64,000 nucleotides of DNA from contig JACCGJ010002683.1 in NCBI GenBank assembly GCA_013407085.1, forward strand, positions 18,840 through 82,839. Reading direction: 5' to 3'. The notes below the pieces were generated by a model. It searched no databases. It was not told the DNA's origin and saw nothing but the letters and a program-made list of their open reading frames with translations. This DNA is from Atriophallophorus winterbourni. Lineage: Eukaryota; Platyhelminthes; Trematoda; Plagiorchiida; Microphallidae. Every line of letters starts with the position of its first letter. The first letter of the stretch is position 1. Positions 11,867-22,654 of this stretch are shown here, piece by piece. A program made the translations under genes and the position numbers.

Positions 11867-13284
11867 TATGAATTACGTTAACGAGACAATATTCGCACTC
11901 ATGCCCCATGCCCTTCGTAGTACAACGAAAAACTGAACGTAGTTCTACCTTGTATATCAATGTGGATTGTGCTCAATAACTGGAAGGCACCGAACGATTA
12001 GAAATATGAACCACAATCGCTTGTGGGCATTGATAGCGGAGTTATCACAACCTTGATTTTACTTTTCAACGAGACTACCTAAAAACTCATCAAATATTCT
12101 CTTCCTTACGTTACTGTAATCACTTCGAAATTACCATGGCAGTGTTCGTTGTTTCTAAACCCGTGTTATTATCGATCGCACAACCTGAGTTTGTAAACTA
12201 AAATGCTAATGGTATGTTGTGATTTCGTCATCTGTGTATGCGCCCTTACACGTTAGCTAGTGACCAAACCACATTTACCAAGTTCAAGCACTCACATCAG
12301 CGAATAAGCATCACATGATTTCATCATTCAGAATGATGAAATCATCGTTCATACCAGTGTTTTCTATCGCGTTCATACGACTGTGTGCGTGCGCGCGCTT
12401 TGATGCAGTTAATCGGGTCAAGGTTAGTCTGATCAGACCACGACACAAACATGTTATTTAAGGTCACACTAGGTGTGTCGAACATGACAAGGGGTGTTGG
12501 TTGCTAAGTGACGGGAATGTGGCTTGACAAGTCGCAGACGGGTCAGGTCGAGATAGTTGCTGACATGAATGTGGAGCTATCACATTTGCATACCCAAACT
12601 GCGTAGGCGGATACTTAAATTGGCTGACGTGATTGGGACGGAGGAATGGTGGGGATGCGAGGATTCCGGCAAAACCATCAAAGAAAAACAAAAACCGGTA
12701 GTGGAGTGTAAATTATAATAAAACAATCAAAGTTATGCTAATCTAGTAATGATGTAGATCAGTTTGACCCAGTTTCACAATGTTCATGACTCAATGTCTG
12801 GTCACCATGTGTTTGGCTGTAGGTATCCAAACCATTGTTGGGGATTAAATGGGAGATGTGCGAGCACAATAGTTTTCCTAGTAAAACATGGGGACTTAAG
12901 TTCGCGAAGCATTATCGCCGAATGTAACGCAGCGAAGTGCATCGTAAATACGTGTTCCATCCTTATTTGAGATTTAAAAACAAACTGAAAAATTCGCCAA
13001 TAAACAATGTGTAATTTTTGGGGAGAAAGGATTGTAAGTATTGTAAGGGCTTGAGGAACCGCTGAGCACTGGCCACATTGCGAGGTCGACAAGCGAAAAC
13101 ATAAACCTGTTTCCCTAGAATATTAATGATTTTTTCAACCTTATGTAACAGTGGTCGTAAGTTTCCATATCTATCTACTATCTTCACGCTGCTCATTAAA
13201 CTTAAACTTGTCGTGGCCAAGTAGAAAGGAGTACAAGAAATGCTAGTAATCCTAAAGCTGGTCAGGGAGACATGATTCAAGGTA
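11867..13284. other. No gene recognised; one palindrome
   Basis: Holds the hairpin at 12,315-12,345. The frames 12,802-13,092 and 12,963-13,280 (minus, up to 105 codons) overlap in different frames and show no family features. 12,690-12,715 (AAAACCGGTAGTGGAGTGTAA) resembles a piece of the 241-bp repeat of 34.2 kb. Confidence 0.5.
12315..12345. repeat. 31-bp near-perfect palindrome
   Basis: ATGATTTCATCATTC at 12,315-12,329 is the reverse complement of 12,331-12,345, separated by one base. It could form a cruciform or, if transcribed, a tight hairpin (real loop about 3-5 nt). No function can be inferred. Confidence 0.85.
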
Positions 13285-14560
13285 ATTCAACGTTTTTAAG
13301 GGTCTAAAAAGCAACAAACTTAACAATAACCATAGGATGGTAGAAATTATATTGTATGTGTATAAAACAAGATAAGCGATTAGATTAAAGAGTATATAAG
13401 TTGCCGGGAAACTAATAATTAAATAAAAATTTGTTTAATTTCGTTTTAAAGTCGTGTAAGCTAGCGGAGTGATCAACGAGTTAGAATGTAAAGTGTTATA
13501 AGTAAAACAGACACGGACAGAATAAAAATGCCTCCTATAGTTTTGGTAGCAGAGGGGTTCCACCAACACATATTCATGGATCCCATAATTTCTCGTATCA
13601 CTTCGCGTGAATAGGCCATGTAAGGGACGGTTTAGTGTATGGAATATTTGCAAAGTAGGATCAGGTTTCCTCTGACTCGTCGATAGGGAAGTCGAACATA
13701 TTCATGTGAGCTATTTTTTCTTCATAAGGCTTGTTTCAGATGCTGAGAACTAGTTTTTTGAGCGGTGATAGATTCACTGCATAAGTTCTACGTACTTTTT
13801 GAGTCGCGGAGACTATGACTGCACAGCGTATTCCATGACTTGCCTCAATTATGTATTCATGATAATTGGGAATATCTGAGGCAAAAATGTCCTAAATATT
13901 CACTTGAGTAGATTGAGGACATGTGTTGCCTTTAAATGTAATTTTCAACGACATGTGAACCTATATGGTATATGAATTCCACTTTATTCAACCATGTTCA
14001 TGAAACTGCATTTGTTGAATTTAAATTGAAGTTTGTTCTTTAACGATCATTTGTGAAGCGTATCAAGAAATTTTTGTAATAGCAGACAGTCTGAGCTACT
14101 GATTTCCACCGCAAATAACGTAATGTTACATCGAACAAATTCCGGTATTTCATTGACATACACCTGGATGAGGTTTGGACCCAGGACTGAACCTTGGGTA
14201 ACACCGCTGTTTGCTGCGATTGATTTTGATAATGCACCGCCAACACGCACCTGTGTAGTGCGATTTGTTAGGGCGTCATTTAGCCAATTCAACAAATTTG
14301 CGGTGATAACTAGCCTTGCAATTTTCTGTAGTAATAGGCTCTGGTTAAAACGATCAAATGCTTTGGAGATATGTAGGTAGCAGGCGTATATTCCTTGCCC
14401 TTTATCTACCGCTTGTACTACATCGTACAGTAAATTAGATAAACAGGAATAATTCCATCTAAATCCATGCTGTTTTTTGAAAACGACTCATTATTTTTAA
14501 AAATATTTCGTTAGATCATCAGCAATGAGGAGCTCAAATAATTTGGAAATCAATGGTAAC
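13285..14560 (-). mobile_element. CR1-like LINE with partial RT, minus strand
   Basis: From high to low coordinates this reads as a degenerate HGFRWNYSCLSNLL motif (about 14,470), LHISKAFDRFNQSLLLQK (about 14,350), LLNWLNDALTNRTTQVRVGG and SGVTQGSVLGPNLIQVYVNE (14,150-14,250). It then gives ITLFAVEISS, where the FADD box is replaced by FAVE, so the RT is inactive. Downstream come a post-RT region with KPYEEKIAHMNMFDFPIDE (about 13,700) and a 3' UTR ending near 13,285 (GACCCTTAAAAACG on the minus strand). Several stops and frameshifts are present. The 45,440-46,000 minus-strand fragment is the same family. Confidence 0.85.
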
Positions 14561-14644
14561 AGAGTAACGGATCAGTAATTAGAAACATACAGCAATCGGG
14601 ATTCAACAATAGAATGTTAAATTTGATGGAGGGATAAACAACGT

Positions 14645-14815
14645 TATACTTAAATGCCACTGTTACATAGCTTTGTTTACCATTTATCCACAGTTTCAAG
14701 GCTCACTGAACCTATTCTTACTGTTTCCACCTGATGACGTCAACAGCCAGAAACCGGTAGTGGTGTGTAAGTACGGGGGATGTGAGTAACACATTGCTTT
14801 GTTGAAGGGAGACTT
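14645..14815 (-). repeat. Copy of the 241-bp interspersed repeat
   Basis: Contains CAGTTTCAAGGCTCACTGAA, CTGTTTCCACCTGATGACG, AGAAACCGGTAGTG and GGGATGTGAGTAACACATTG. These are the reverse complement of the units at 34,200-34,655, in the same order. The first 25 bases (TACTTAAATGCCACTGTTAC) are in the opposite orientation, so an inverted junction lies near 14,675. Confidence 0.8.
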
Positions 14816-15094
14816 TACAAATTTATATCAATAATTTGGTGGTATTGTCCTGCTTTGATGTGCAGCAGTAGAGTCCTTCTGCCATAAGCAAACAACAACG
14901 CACTACATTGCTTGTCACTTATAACAAACGACGATCGAGAACACGCTGCCTGATACACGTGAATATTGGTTTCTTACTCCGTGATATAGGCTGCACTTGC
15001 GGTACAAATACTTTTATGAAAGAGGTAGGAAAGCGTTGGACCCTATGATTTGGAACGAACGTGCTATTCACCGCTCAATTCGGAGTTACTGTTT

Positions 15095-15345
15095 GAAGTG
15101 TCCTCATCAAGTTGGTTAAGAGCAGATATCACGTTCAGCTGCTAAATGCCGATCACACCGACAGGATACAAATATCGCTGATGGATTCAGTTCTGTTATA
15201 GCTGTGAGTGAAGTGGGAGAGATTTTTACTTCCGAATTGGAATGTTTTATCACTCGAGACGCCGTGGAGCATGAAACCATCATGCGCTTATGATACGCAT
15301 TCATTTTGTCGGTCTCGATCGAAGGTCAACAGTTACATTGTATAC
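15095..15345 (+). mobile_element. RTE-like LINE 3' remnant
   Basis: The stretch 15,225-15,340 aligns by eye with the end of the 46,571-47,060 element: CCGAATTGGAATGTTTTATCA, then GGAGCATGAAA, ATGCGCTTATGATACGCATTC and GTCTCGATCGAAGG. It covers the last zinc-finger codons and the start of the 3' UTR. No intact frame. Confidence 0.65.
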
Positions 15346-15559
15346 ACATGAGCAGCTTACTACTTGATGAACTCACGTGCAATCCTATATACGCATGACA
15401 ATTTGTTTGATTTGTGTGAGTTTAGGTTTTCATACGAATTGAACATCGCTCAATTCTCGAAACTTCGGGCTATTTACACTATGAAAGGTGTTTTATGGTG
15501 CAATACTGTAATTCTGTGTTCGAAATCTCTTGCTTATGACCTCGGGTGCTAATATTCGA

Positions 15560-15942
15560 AATAAATAAATGTCATGTAATGGTCAAACTGTAAACCATCC
15601 CCTTAAACACTTGCTAAAGCCCAATGACCTCACTCGAACACGAACACATTCAAAGGCTTTAAGCATTCCGCATTCTCGATTGGATATACGTCGTAATTTT
15701 TTCTCGGTAAGAATTTGTTTCACTTGGAACTATTTGCCTGAAGAAATAACACGATCAGAATCTGTTGAGGTTTTCGCTTCCAAACTCGATGAGTTTATGA
15801 CGAACCATGCGGTATGCGAGTGTCCCTATTGATTTTCGAGATATTTTATATTTTTATATATTTTTATATGTTCCATATACCTATGGTTATTGTTAAGCTT
15901 AATGCTTTTTCTACCATACAATTTTCTGAGTTCTGAGTTAGA
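15560..15942 (+). mobile_element. CR1-like LINE C-terminal tail and 3' UTR
   Basis: The frame 15,569-15,832 (87 codons, stop TGA at 15,830) gives NHPLKHLLKP, RRNFFSVRICFTWNYLPEE and FASKLDEFMTNH. This is the C-terminal end of a CR1-group ORF2, uninterrupted in this stretch. The 3' UTR runs through repeated TTTTTATATA words to ATGCTTTTTCTACCATACA near 15,925. A decayed sister copy lies at 23,640. RT and endonuclease are absent. Confidence 0.85.
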
Positions 15943-15945
15943 TTG

Positions 15946-17374
15946 TCGTATGCCCACTTACTACATGGTACGCGTTGTTGTAGTGAACTCAATAAACGCT
16001 AGTTGGCAATTCGATTGAAAAGCAAATTCAACCTTAACGTTCTCATGAGCCTTTTAACTTTAGTTGTTTCCTACACTCGCTCCATACGGTCATCATGAAA
16101 AGCCGAGTTTATGATAAAGCAATGATGTTAGATTCTGACCTAAGAAGTCATTGCGTAATAATTTGGATGTGCTAAATTGTTGCTACAGGTTAAACATCAT
16201 AGCTTTATCGTCACATACGCTCGAGGAAGCATGGGCATATGCGATTGATCAATGAGATACCCGAGGAGATAATAATATTATTAGATCGATCCCTATTTCC
16301 CAGCTGTAGACAGTAAACCAATATGATGGCTAGTGCGGTGATTTAATTTCACCCAAGTAAAATAATCTGCAAAATCGTTGGTATAATAGTAATTGAAAAC
16401 TGACCACCTCATGATGACATTTGCAAATGGATGCATGAGTGGTTAACGTCAATCACGCCCAAATCATCTTGACACGCAGTGAAAAGTTAAAATTCGCTGT
16501 GAGCATACTAAGTCAAGGGCGGACACGAGAAATATCCTATGATTCTGCGATTTTTTCATCCACAAACGTGCTGTTATTTTGCCGGTTTTAATATACGGTA
16601 CGCAAACTAAGATACGCAAGAGCACAACTGAGATGCGTTCACTGGAAATCTTGCTTGATGTCTGAGAGCGTACAATCGTTCAACTCTGAAATCAAATTGT
16701 GAGTTACTTTTCTAAGATATTTCGTTCCAAAATGATTAACGCTGTGGCAGGCGAAACACATGAATCGATTATTCACTCGTGATAGTCCTTTTGAAGGCGG
16801 TTCGATGTATTAGGACATTCTAGTTGGTGTGAGTTTTGAGACCACGGGCCAACACGTGCAAGCTGAAACCAACAACAAACAGCAGTTATGTAACCGCTTA
16901 GTTGACCTCATACAAACAAATCCGATCAGTGTGTCTGGTGTAGCAAGAAATTCCGTTGCTCTACCTGGAATGAAAACAAATTAGTTCTTGATGGATCGGT
17001 CTCGCCACGAAGAACTTTGACCAGCATATACATTTGAGAGCTCAAATTTGGTTCTAGATTCCATCGATTTTTACTTTATCGTTTCTCCGGGACCCTGAGG
17101 TCGCGTGTTTATCTTAGGTTTTGTTGGCACGATGCGGTAGAATTTATAGAAGTTCAGTCAATGTATAGGGTGCTAATTTACATCTAGTAAAGAATTAAGG
17201 TTTGATACGATAGCAACAATCATATCATACGACCGGCTTCATCCTTTTTACACTCTCCAGTTTGGGGTAGTATCATTAGTATACATGTGCCCTGAAACAG
17301 CGATAAAATAATAGACAAAACTTGGACGTTAAAGTCTTTGCTTACGAAGGTTGACACATCTAATGTAATGGAAA
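15946..17374. other. No gene recognised
   Basis: Nothing coding is supported on either strand. Stops are frequent and no LINE remnants were recognised. Confidence 0.5.
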
Positions 17375-17565
17375 ATGTTTGTGACAGATCGGGGAATCAT
17401 AATCATGAAAAAATAAAGTTTGTAATGTATCTGTGAGAGTAGTTTATGGGTAACGTTTCGCTTCTGACACAGAAGCTTCGTCAGACCAAGGGTGACAGTA
17501 CGAACAGGGATCAAGCTTAAATTGCATTCACCTGACCAATCATACGCTTGTTGACACATCTAACT
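17375..17565 (-). repeat. Dispersed repeat carrying a hammerhead-like core (Penelope-like?)
   Basis: A second diverged copy starts at 20,375 (same orientation), so this is an interspersed repeat. On the minus strand it contains CTGACGA (17,478-17,484), a GCTTCT/AGAAGC stem with loop GTGTC (17,460-17,476), and GAAA (17,456-17,459). This is the order of the hammerhead ribozyme core CUGANGA, stem II, GAAA. Upstream lies GTC then ACC-CTT-GGT (17,485-17,496), which could be the cleavage triplet and a 3-bp stem I. An extra A between CTGACGA and stem II departs from the classical core. Hammerhead motifs are known in Penelope-like elements and trematode SINEs; no Penelope RT or GIY-YIG reading frame is visible here. 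Confidence 0.45.
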
Positions 17566-17844
17566 CTTGCAATCACAAGTGCACGCTACGCACACGTGGA
17601 TTCGGGGAAACTCATTGGCTTGAAAAATATATCCGTATCCCAGCTAGACGCAATTTCCCGAATACGTTATTTGTGGAGCCGTGTGAAGCTGGATCAGCTT
17701 TAATTTCTCGCTTGGTACCACTCTGAAACTGCAACCCAGATTTAACATATTGCGAACCCAATCTCAATGGGAGTGGTTTTCATAAATTTTCACAAGCTTT
17801 AGCGTAGTTGAATGAAGTATCGGTCATTCAAAGGCATTTGAGCG

Positions 17845-17985
17845 CATGACCCCGAAAGGGAGATTGTTACTCCAGAATCGGACTGTCTAATCATTCAAAT
17901 GCCACAGTGCATGGGATCTTCATGCGCTTGCGATATACATCCACGGTCGAGATCGAGCGTAGGAGGCGTACATCAAATCTGTAAA
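17845..17985 (+). mobile_element. RTE-like LINE 3' remnant
   Basis: AGATTGTTACTCCAGAATCG, GGACTGTCTAATCATTC and TTCATGCGCTTGCGATATAC, then CCACGGTCGAGATCGAGC. The order matches the zinc-finger end and 3' UTR start of the 46,571 and 58,000 elements. Only about 140 bp survives. Confidence 0.7.
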
Positions 17986-18331
17986 CAAACTGGTGCCGTG
18001 AGAGTGTGAAATCATTAGTCAAATTAAATGGTGATATAGGTTGTAAGATTATCGTGTAGCCTTTTATTAAAAAAAAACTTGGGGTTACTGCTGCTCCACT
18101 ATTGATATACATAATCATTTACTTTTTAGATTCACAATCGTTTGCTACACTCCAGTCATTCAGCGCAAGTATCTTGACATTGTAAAATGAAACTTTCAGG
18201 ATGTTTCCCTTGATTTATATTGGGCCTAACGAAATACCTGTTATAACTCAAGTATCAATATATTCCCCTTATAGTTATTCATGCAAATTCAGATCCGCAA
18301 CTGACAAGACTTGGTCTCTTATACCATAATC
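17986..18331. other. No gene recognised
   Basis: Short AT-rich stretch; the minus-strand frame 17,891-18,118 is a shadow over the LINE remnant and unannotated sequence. Confidence 0.5.
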
Positions 18332-18352
18332 AATATATATATATATATATAT
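18332..18352. repeat. (TA)n microsatellite
   Basis: About ten consecutive TA dinucleotides. Length is likely polymorphic. Confidence 0.95.
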
Positions 18353-18449
18353 ATCCTTCTTGATTTCTGGAATATTGAGTTATATCAAAGTTTCTGATTA
18401 AGCATTTCACATTTGGTTCCTATCCACCACACACACCACATCACTCGAG

Positions 18450-18510
18450 ATGAGAATGATGTGGCTGTTTCTTGGTTGTTTGAGCTGGATTCTACCGAAG
18501 TGCATTTCTG
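18450..18510 (+). CDS. Possible first coding exon: signal peptide followed by a splice donor
   Basis: ATG at 18,450 opens MRMMWLFLGCLSWILPKCIS, a short basic n-region, a hydrophobic core (WLFLGCLSWIL) and a polar end with a plausible cleavage site, i.e. a textbook signal peptide or signal anchor. At the matching position the DNA reads TCTG|GTGAGC, a good 5' splice site, giving a phase-1 exon end at 18,510. Without splicing the frame would stop after about 32 codons (TAA near 18,546). The next exon is not identified; a CR1 insertion on the opposite strand begins only about 40 bp downstream of the donor, so it would lie in the first intron. No TATA box is obvious; the (TA)n tract lies about 100 bp upstream. 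This is inference from a short motif combination; chance cannot be excluded. Confidence 0.35.
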
Positions 18511-18547
18511 GTGAGCAAGGTTATACCAGTACATCTGTCCACAATTA

Positions 18548-18842
18548 AAGTTCAAAGTTCAAAGTTTTAATGGTCTAAAAAGTAAATACTTTACAGTAAC
18601 CACGGATTAAAAATATTGGGAATTCATAAAAACAACACAAATGTTTTATACACATGGAAAGTCAGCATGTGTATTCAGGTGCAAGTTTGGGTTTGGCCAA
18701 CATATTCTTGTCAAGTTCAGCCTTGAACATGTTCAGGCTTGTTGCGCAAATGATATGTGGGGGCAGGGAGTTCCATAGAAAACAGACTCTGACAGAAAAG
18801 AAGAATTTACTCCGTCAGTCGGTATCCTCAGCGACTAGATAA
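18548..18842 (-). mobile_element. CR1-like LINE tail, minus strand
   Basis: The 3' terminus (plus-strand AGTTCAAAGTTCAAAGTTTT, then AATGGTCTAAAAAG) is followed upstream by the reverse complement of the same tail as at 2797-3213. It includes the codons for ICATSLNMFKAELDKNMLA-like sequence, GTATTCAGGTGCAAGTTTGG and the WNSLPPHI region near 18,755-18,775 with a small change. It is cut off near 18,842. Same family as 2755-3327; the two can be aligned over about 290 bp. Confidence 0.85.
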
Positions 18843-19889
18843 GCCCGAGTGTATAACAGTTTTGCTGAAACAGGTGGACGACAGTGTCACATAACCTATA
18901 AACAAGAAAATAGCCTAAATCAATGCCCGTATAGATTAGTCGTGGGATGAATCAATAGACGTAGGCTTGGTTCCAACCATTACCATTTTGGCGCATAACG
19001 GATGGATTGTTTATAAGTTTTACGGCAGCAGTAGTTCCGCTCTATCACACTGCGTGGGTGAAATTCACCGAGTCAGAATTGTTTGTTGCAAAGCTAAATT
19101 AGTACTGTAAACCTTCCTACACCGAGTCAAGTGTCAAGTAGCATTATAGCATTATAGCATTTTATGGTTGCTCAACGCGTCACCATCTTTTAACTTAAAC
19201 AGGTAGTTGGGCTCGGTTTTCGCTGAAACTGATTTTCACCTTTCTCATCTGAAAAGCACAAACTAAAACGATCGATGTTGCTTAATGGAAAATGTGAAAA
19301 TGTCGATATTTGTTCACCTGCTACAAAGTCTCACTTTCCAATTATTTGGACAAGAAACCATTTAGCACCATCAACGAATCAATACTTTAATAACACGATT
19401 GCTCGAATAACAGGTGTGTATACAAACTTGTTGCCATCGTGATGAAGCGAAACAATATGGAGTGTATACTGGAGTGTAATGGGTGAAGTATGAAGTCTGA
19501 CGAAATAGTGTTTATTTATGTCCAATCTACATTCGGTGCATAAACCACCGCAATCAACCATGACTCACACGAATTGTTACGCCGGTAGATGATTACGGCT
19601 CACCCGTTTTCCGGCTACTGCGCACTTCGATGTAGTGGCAGCAAAACTGCGCAGGATCGCACGTTATAAACAAACAAATGGCGCCAAATCGGTTTGAACT
19701 ATTTGCCTCTGTGGATTGAGATACAGCGGTCCATGTTATTAGTAAAATTGGGAGTTTGATAATGTATATCTTGAGAAATATTTCGTGGGTCCAGATAAAT
19801 AATACATCTACAAAATTCGCAATTAAATACTGACCTGAATTTGAATTGATGTTTAAATATGATTTATGAAACATGTCATCCCACCCGAA
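18843..19889. other. No gene recognised
   Basis: No supported gene. 19,142-19,163 has three copies of an 8-bp AGCATTAT/AGCATTTT word (TAGCATTATAGCATTATAGC). The minus-strand frames at 19,379-19,919 show no family features. Confidence 0.5.
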
Positions 19890-19975
19890 GCGGAGGATAT
19901 GCACTGCTGATGAGCTCAAATAAGAGCGAAACTCGAGTCAAGTGCTTCCATTATGGACCGTTGTGATCAACTTTG
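19890..19975 (+). repeat. SINE-like fragment
   Basis: GGATATGCACTGCTGATGAG, CTCAAATAAGAGCGAAACTC and TTATGGACCGTTGTGATCAA match the minus-strand element at 54,810-55,055 over about 80 bp. Part of the word (GAGCGAAACTCGAG) also occurs at 51,632. Probably the body of a tRNA-derived SINE that lost its head here. Confidence 0.65.
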
Positions 19976-20374
19976 TGAACAGTTCGATGGGTTTTACACG
20001 GATGAGTCGTCACAAACATAAACAACATATTCTCCAAAGATTGCTTAGATATGTACTAATTTTTGGCAAGTTAAAGAACCCGCTAGTTTACTAATGTGAC
20101 CACATTAGTTTAGCTTATATATTTGTGAATCAACGACTTGTACAACCTCTACACGAGAATTCAGTGCTTTCTCATTGGTTAAATAAGAGTTTACCGCACA
20201 CTTTCTAAAGTTCTCTCGTTTGTTGTCACGGGTCAGATGGCCTGTGGAAAATACTGCTTAGAGTTGCATTCACTACTTTTACCTACGGGGAAATCTGTGG
20301 ATAAGAGGCTGTTCCTGGATAAAAAACAACCTGTCTGCTTGAAATGGTATAAATATTCCGCAATGTATTGGAAA
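19976..20374. other. No gene recognised
   Basis: Nothing recognisable apart from a small TGTGACCACATTAGTT near-palindromic patch at about 20,095. Confidence 0.5.
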
Positions 20375-20500
20375 ATGTTTGTGGCCGATCAGCGAACCAT
20401 ATTCACGAAAAAATGTTTATAACGAACTGGTCATAGCAGTTTATTTGTAACGTTTCTATTTTGACACAGAAACTTCGTCAGTACGAACAAAGATCAGGTT

Positions 20501-20604
20501 GATTGTTGTCTAAAGTCAGATGATCTTAAAATGTAGTATATGACTTTCGAAAAGCAGGACATCATATACCACTTATTGATAAAATCTGACTTTACACAAC
20601 AATC
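20501..20604. repeat. Inverted repeat inside the insertion
   Basis: GATTGTTGTCTAAAGTCAGAT at 20,501-20,521 and its reverse complement at 20,584-20,604 differ at one position (21-bp arms, about 62-bp spacer). The right arm and the sequence just outside it also occur in the 3' UTR of the CR1 tail at 29,733-29,807. It may be a small foldback element, or two opposed CR1 UTR pieces. Confidence 0.75.
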
Positions 20605-20650
20605 TACCATCCTGCTGTTATTGGAATGTTACAAACATATTCCAAACAGT
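20555..20650 (+). mobile_element. CR1-like 3' UTR remnant
   Basis: CATATACCACTTATTGATAA, AATCTGACTTTACACAACAA and CTGCTGTTATTGGAATGTTA match 29,730-29,810, which directly follows a CR1 C-terminus. No coding part is present. Confidence 0.6.
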
Positions 20651-20805
20651 TACCGGTGCTGCATTGCACCAATTGTGGGACTTAGCTTAATCCCCACATG
20701 AAAGCTAAATTTCAATTTGCAAATGAGGATTTATCCTCGAATTTGCAGAGATCTGTTTTAAACCTGCATTCATTTGGCCAATCGTAAGCTGGTTAAGAAC
20801 TGCAC

Positions 20806-21454
20806 AGGTCATGCTAGGCGCTGAGCTTGTTAAGATAAACAGTCCAAATTAAGATCGGATGAAACATCACCGCTCCACTCGCTGTATAATCCCTTAATTG
20901 TTTTGGTGGTGTGCAGGTGTGAATGATACGTGTTTATCCAGTGCAGAACCGAACGCCAGATTGTAGAGAAATCAGCCCTATCCCCTCGTTGACCGCATTC
21001 CTACCAGCCTTTGTTTTCTCAACCGCCTCAGCGTGAAGCTTCTATGCCAGAAGCGGAACGTTACCAATACACTGCTCTAACCGATTCATCACAAAGTTTC
21101 TTTTCGCATAAATATTCCGTCTTCACGTTAGTGCACAAAATGTAGCAATATAGTTGAAAAATTTCAAAGCTGAAATCTCAAGGTTAATTTAAAGCATTCC
21201 ATTTTTCATTTTTTAATGCTATCATCACCGGCATTCAAACGATGCTTTATTGACGCCGTAACTCGACGAAATATATGTTATCAGCACCCTGTTTGCACAC
21301 AACATCACTTACTAGATGCTATCGGGATCCTGTCATTCGTTACAAGTGATGCAACATCGAATTTAATAGCTGGGGGTAAATTCGAAAACGCCTGCGACTG
21401 TGAAGACAAGGTGGTGAAATTCTTTGATATGTTACGATTGAACAAACAAATCCT
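20806..21454. other. No gene recognised
   Basis: The plus-strand frame 21,216-21,578 (120 codons) is open but its last third lies in CR1 3' UTR sequence, so the apparent membrane helix (SLVILFVVPILFMWF) is non-coding in origin. The first part is not recognised. Confidence 0.5.
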
Positions 21455-21560
21455 GTTTTCGCTTGTTATATTATTCGTTGTTCCCATATTATTCATGTGG
21501 TTTCTGTACAGCCATATGCTTTTTAGACCATTGAAATTGTATCAAATTGAAAAATTTCTC
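21455..21560 (+). mobile_element. CR1-like 3' UTR remnant
   Basis: CTGTACAGCCATATGCTTTT then TAGACCATTGAAATTGTATC matches the terminus pattern of the other CR1 tails (TGTACAGCTA..GCTTTTTT.ACCAT.AA). The coding part upstream is not recognisable. Confidence 0.6.
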
Positions 21561-22654
21561 AAAAACTTGCTTTTTTAATTCATCAACCGGATTAACCTCA
21601 TGTTCCGAAATGACCTTCGAGTATGTCGATAAGTATGTGCCGAAAGCAGGTAAATTATTGCCGAGCATTTTAATAATCGCATGAAAACATTTGGATGATG
21701 CATTCTTTAATTCTACCGCAACAAGTTGGTAATGTCCAATGCCATCACCGCTGGACTACAATCCAATAAGGCTCAGTGTGGTAGCTGTCATCCCAACTGA
21801 ATGACAGGTGATCGATAAATGTGGATAAAAATCGATAACATCACGCACTAATTAATGATTGCAAGTTTTCAAGCCCCCGGATCCGGATACTGCTGCCCTG
21901 TAATCTTCCCACTAGATCTCGATTGAGATTGGTACAATCAATCATAATTTGTTTGGTTGATTGACAGAACGAATTTCAATGTGGCTTTTTTAATCTTTGA
22001 ATTTTGAAACTGTAGACTAAAGTGGTTATACTCTTGCGCTGAAGTTACATAAATGAAAAGAAATACGTTGCCCTTTAGAAAAGTTGGCGTATTTTAATTA
22101 TGTCACGCACCATAGAAAGAAGTGAGCTAATCAGCCAAGCGTTCAATATGGATTAATTCAATTAATATGCTGGTTGTGAACCGAGGAAAACGTTTGGAAA
22201 TGTAGACTATTTTTCTGGCAGGGAATTAATCAACATGAGGTATCGATTGTTCACAAGTGACACCAAACTTCTCACTTGGAACCAATGCCAAGCGATGTAG
22301 CAGAATTAAGTCATTATTTCCGTAAATTGGATTTATCGGCCATTTATCTGTGCACATTTTGAAACTTGGTAGAAAAATAGACCAATGGCGTCAAAGTCAA
22401 ATGCATTGGATTAGATTCATCCTTTCAATTATTACAGCGTGAACCACATGAAACTCACGTTTTATCAAATGAACGACTCAAAGCTAATAAATTTGATCTC
22501 CCCAGTTCTGTTCGACACGGCTAAACAATACGAAACTAACATGGTGGGGAGAAATTGACACAATCCGGACGAATTTCGGTTAAAAAGCCCGTCTCATTGA
22601 TGGTTTAACTAAGAAAACACGACGCTGCCTTGTTTCATAACACAACTTCATCAA
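21561..22654. other. No gene recognised
   Basis: AT-rich, no supported coding or repeat feature. Confidence 0.5.

Larger units (their letters stand above)
20375..20805 (-). repeat. Second copy of the 17.4-kb repeat, interrupted
   Basis: GGAAAATGTTTGTGGCCGAT, GTAACGTTTCT, TTGACACAGAAACTTCGTCA and GTACGAACAAAGATCAGG follow the order of 17,375-17,515. The homology resumes only at 20,758 (TGCATTCATTTGGCCAATCG matching TGCATTCACCTGACCAATCA at 17,521). The hammerhead-like core is broken here: stem II is mismatched and the stem I segment is deleted. The intervening 20,501-20,757 is an insertion. Confidence 0.65.

Noticed and set aside
12963..13280. 105-codon minus-strand frame
   Set aside because: Overlaps another open frame and shows no motif; it sits just beyond the terminus of a CR1 copy, likely chance.
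21216..21578. 120-codon frame with an apparent membrane helix
   Set aside because: Its final third coincides with a CR1 3' UTR (TGTACAGC...CTTTTTAGACCATTGAAATTG), so the helix is not evidence of a gene.
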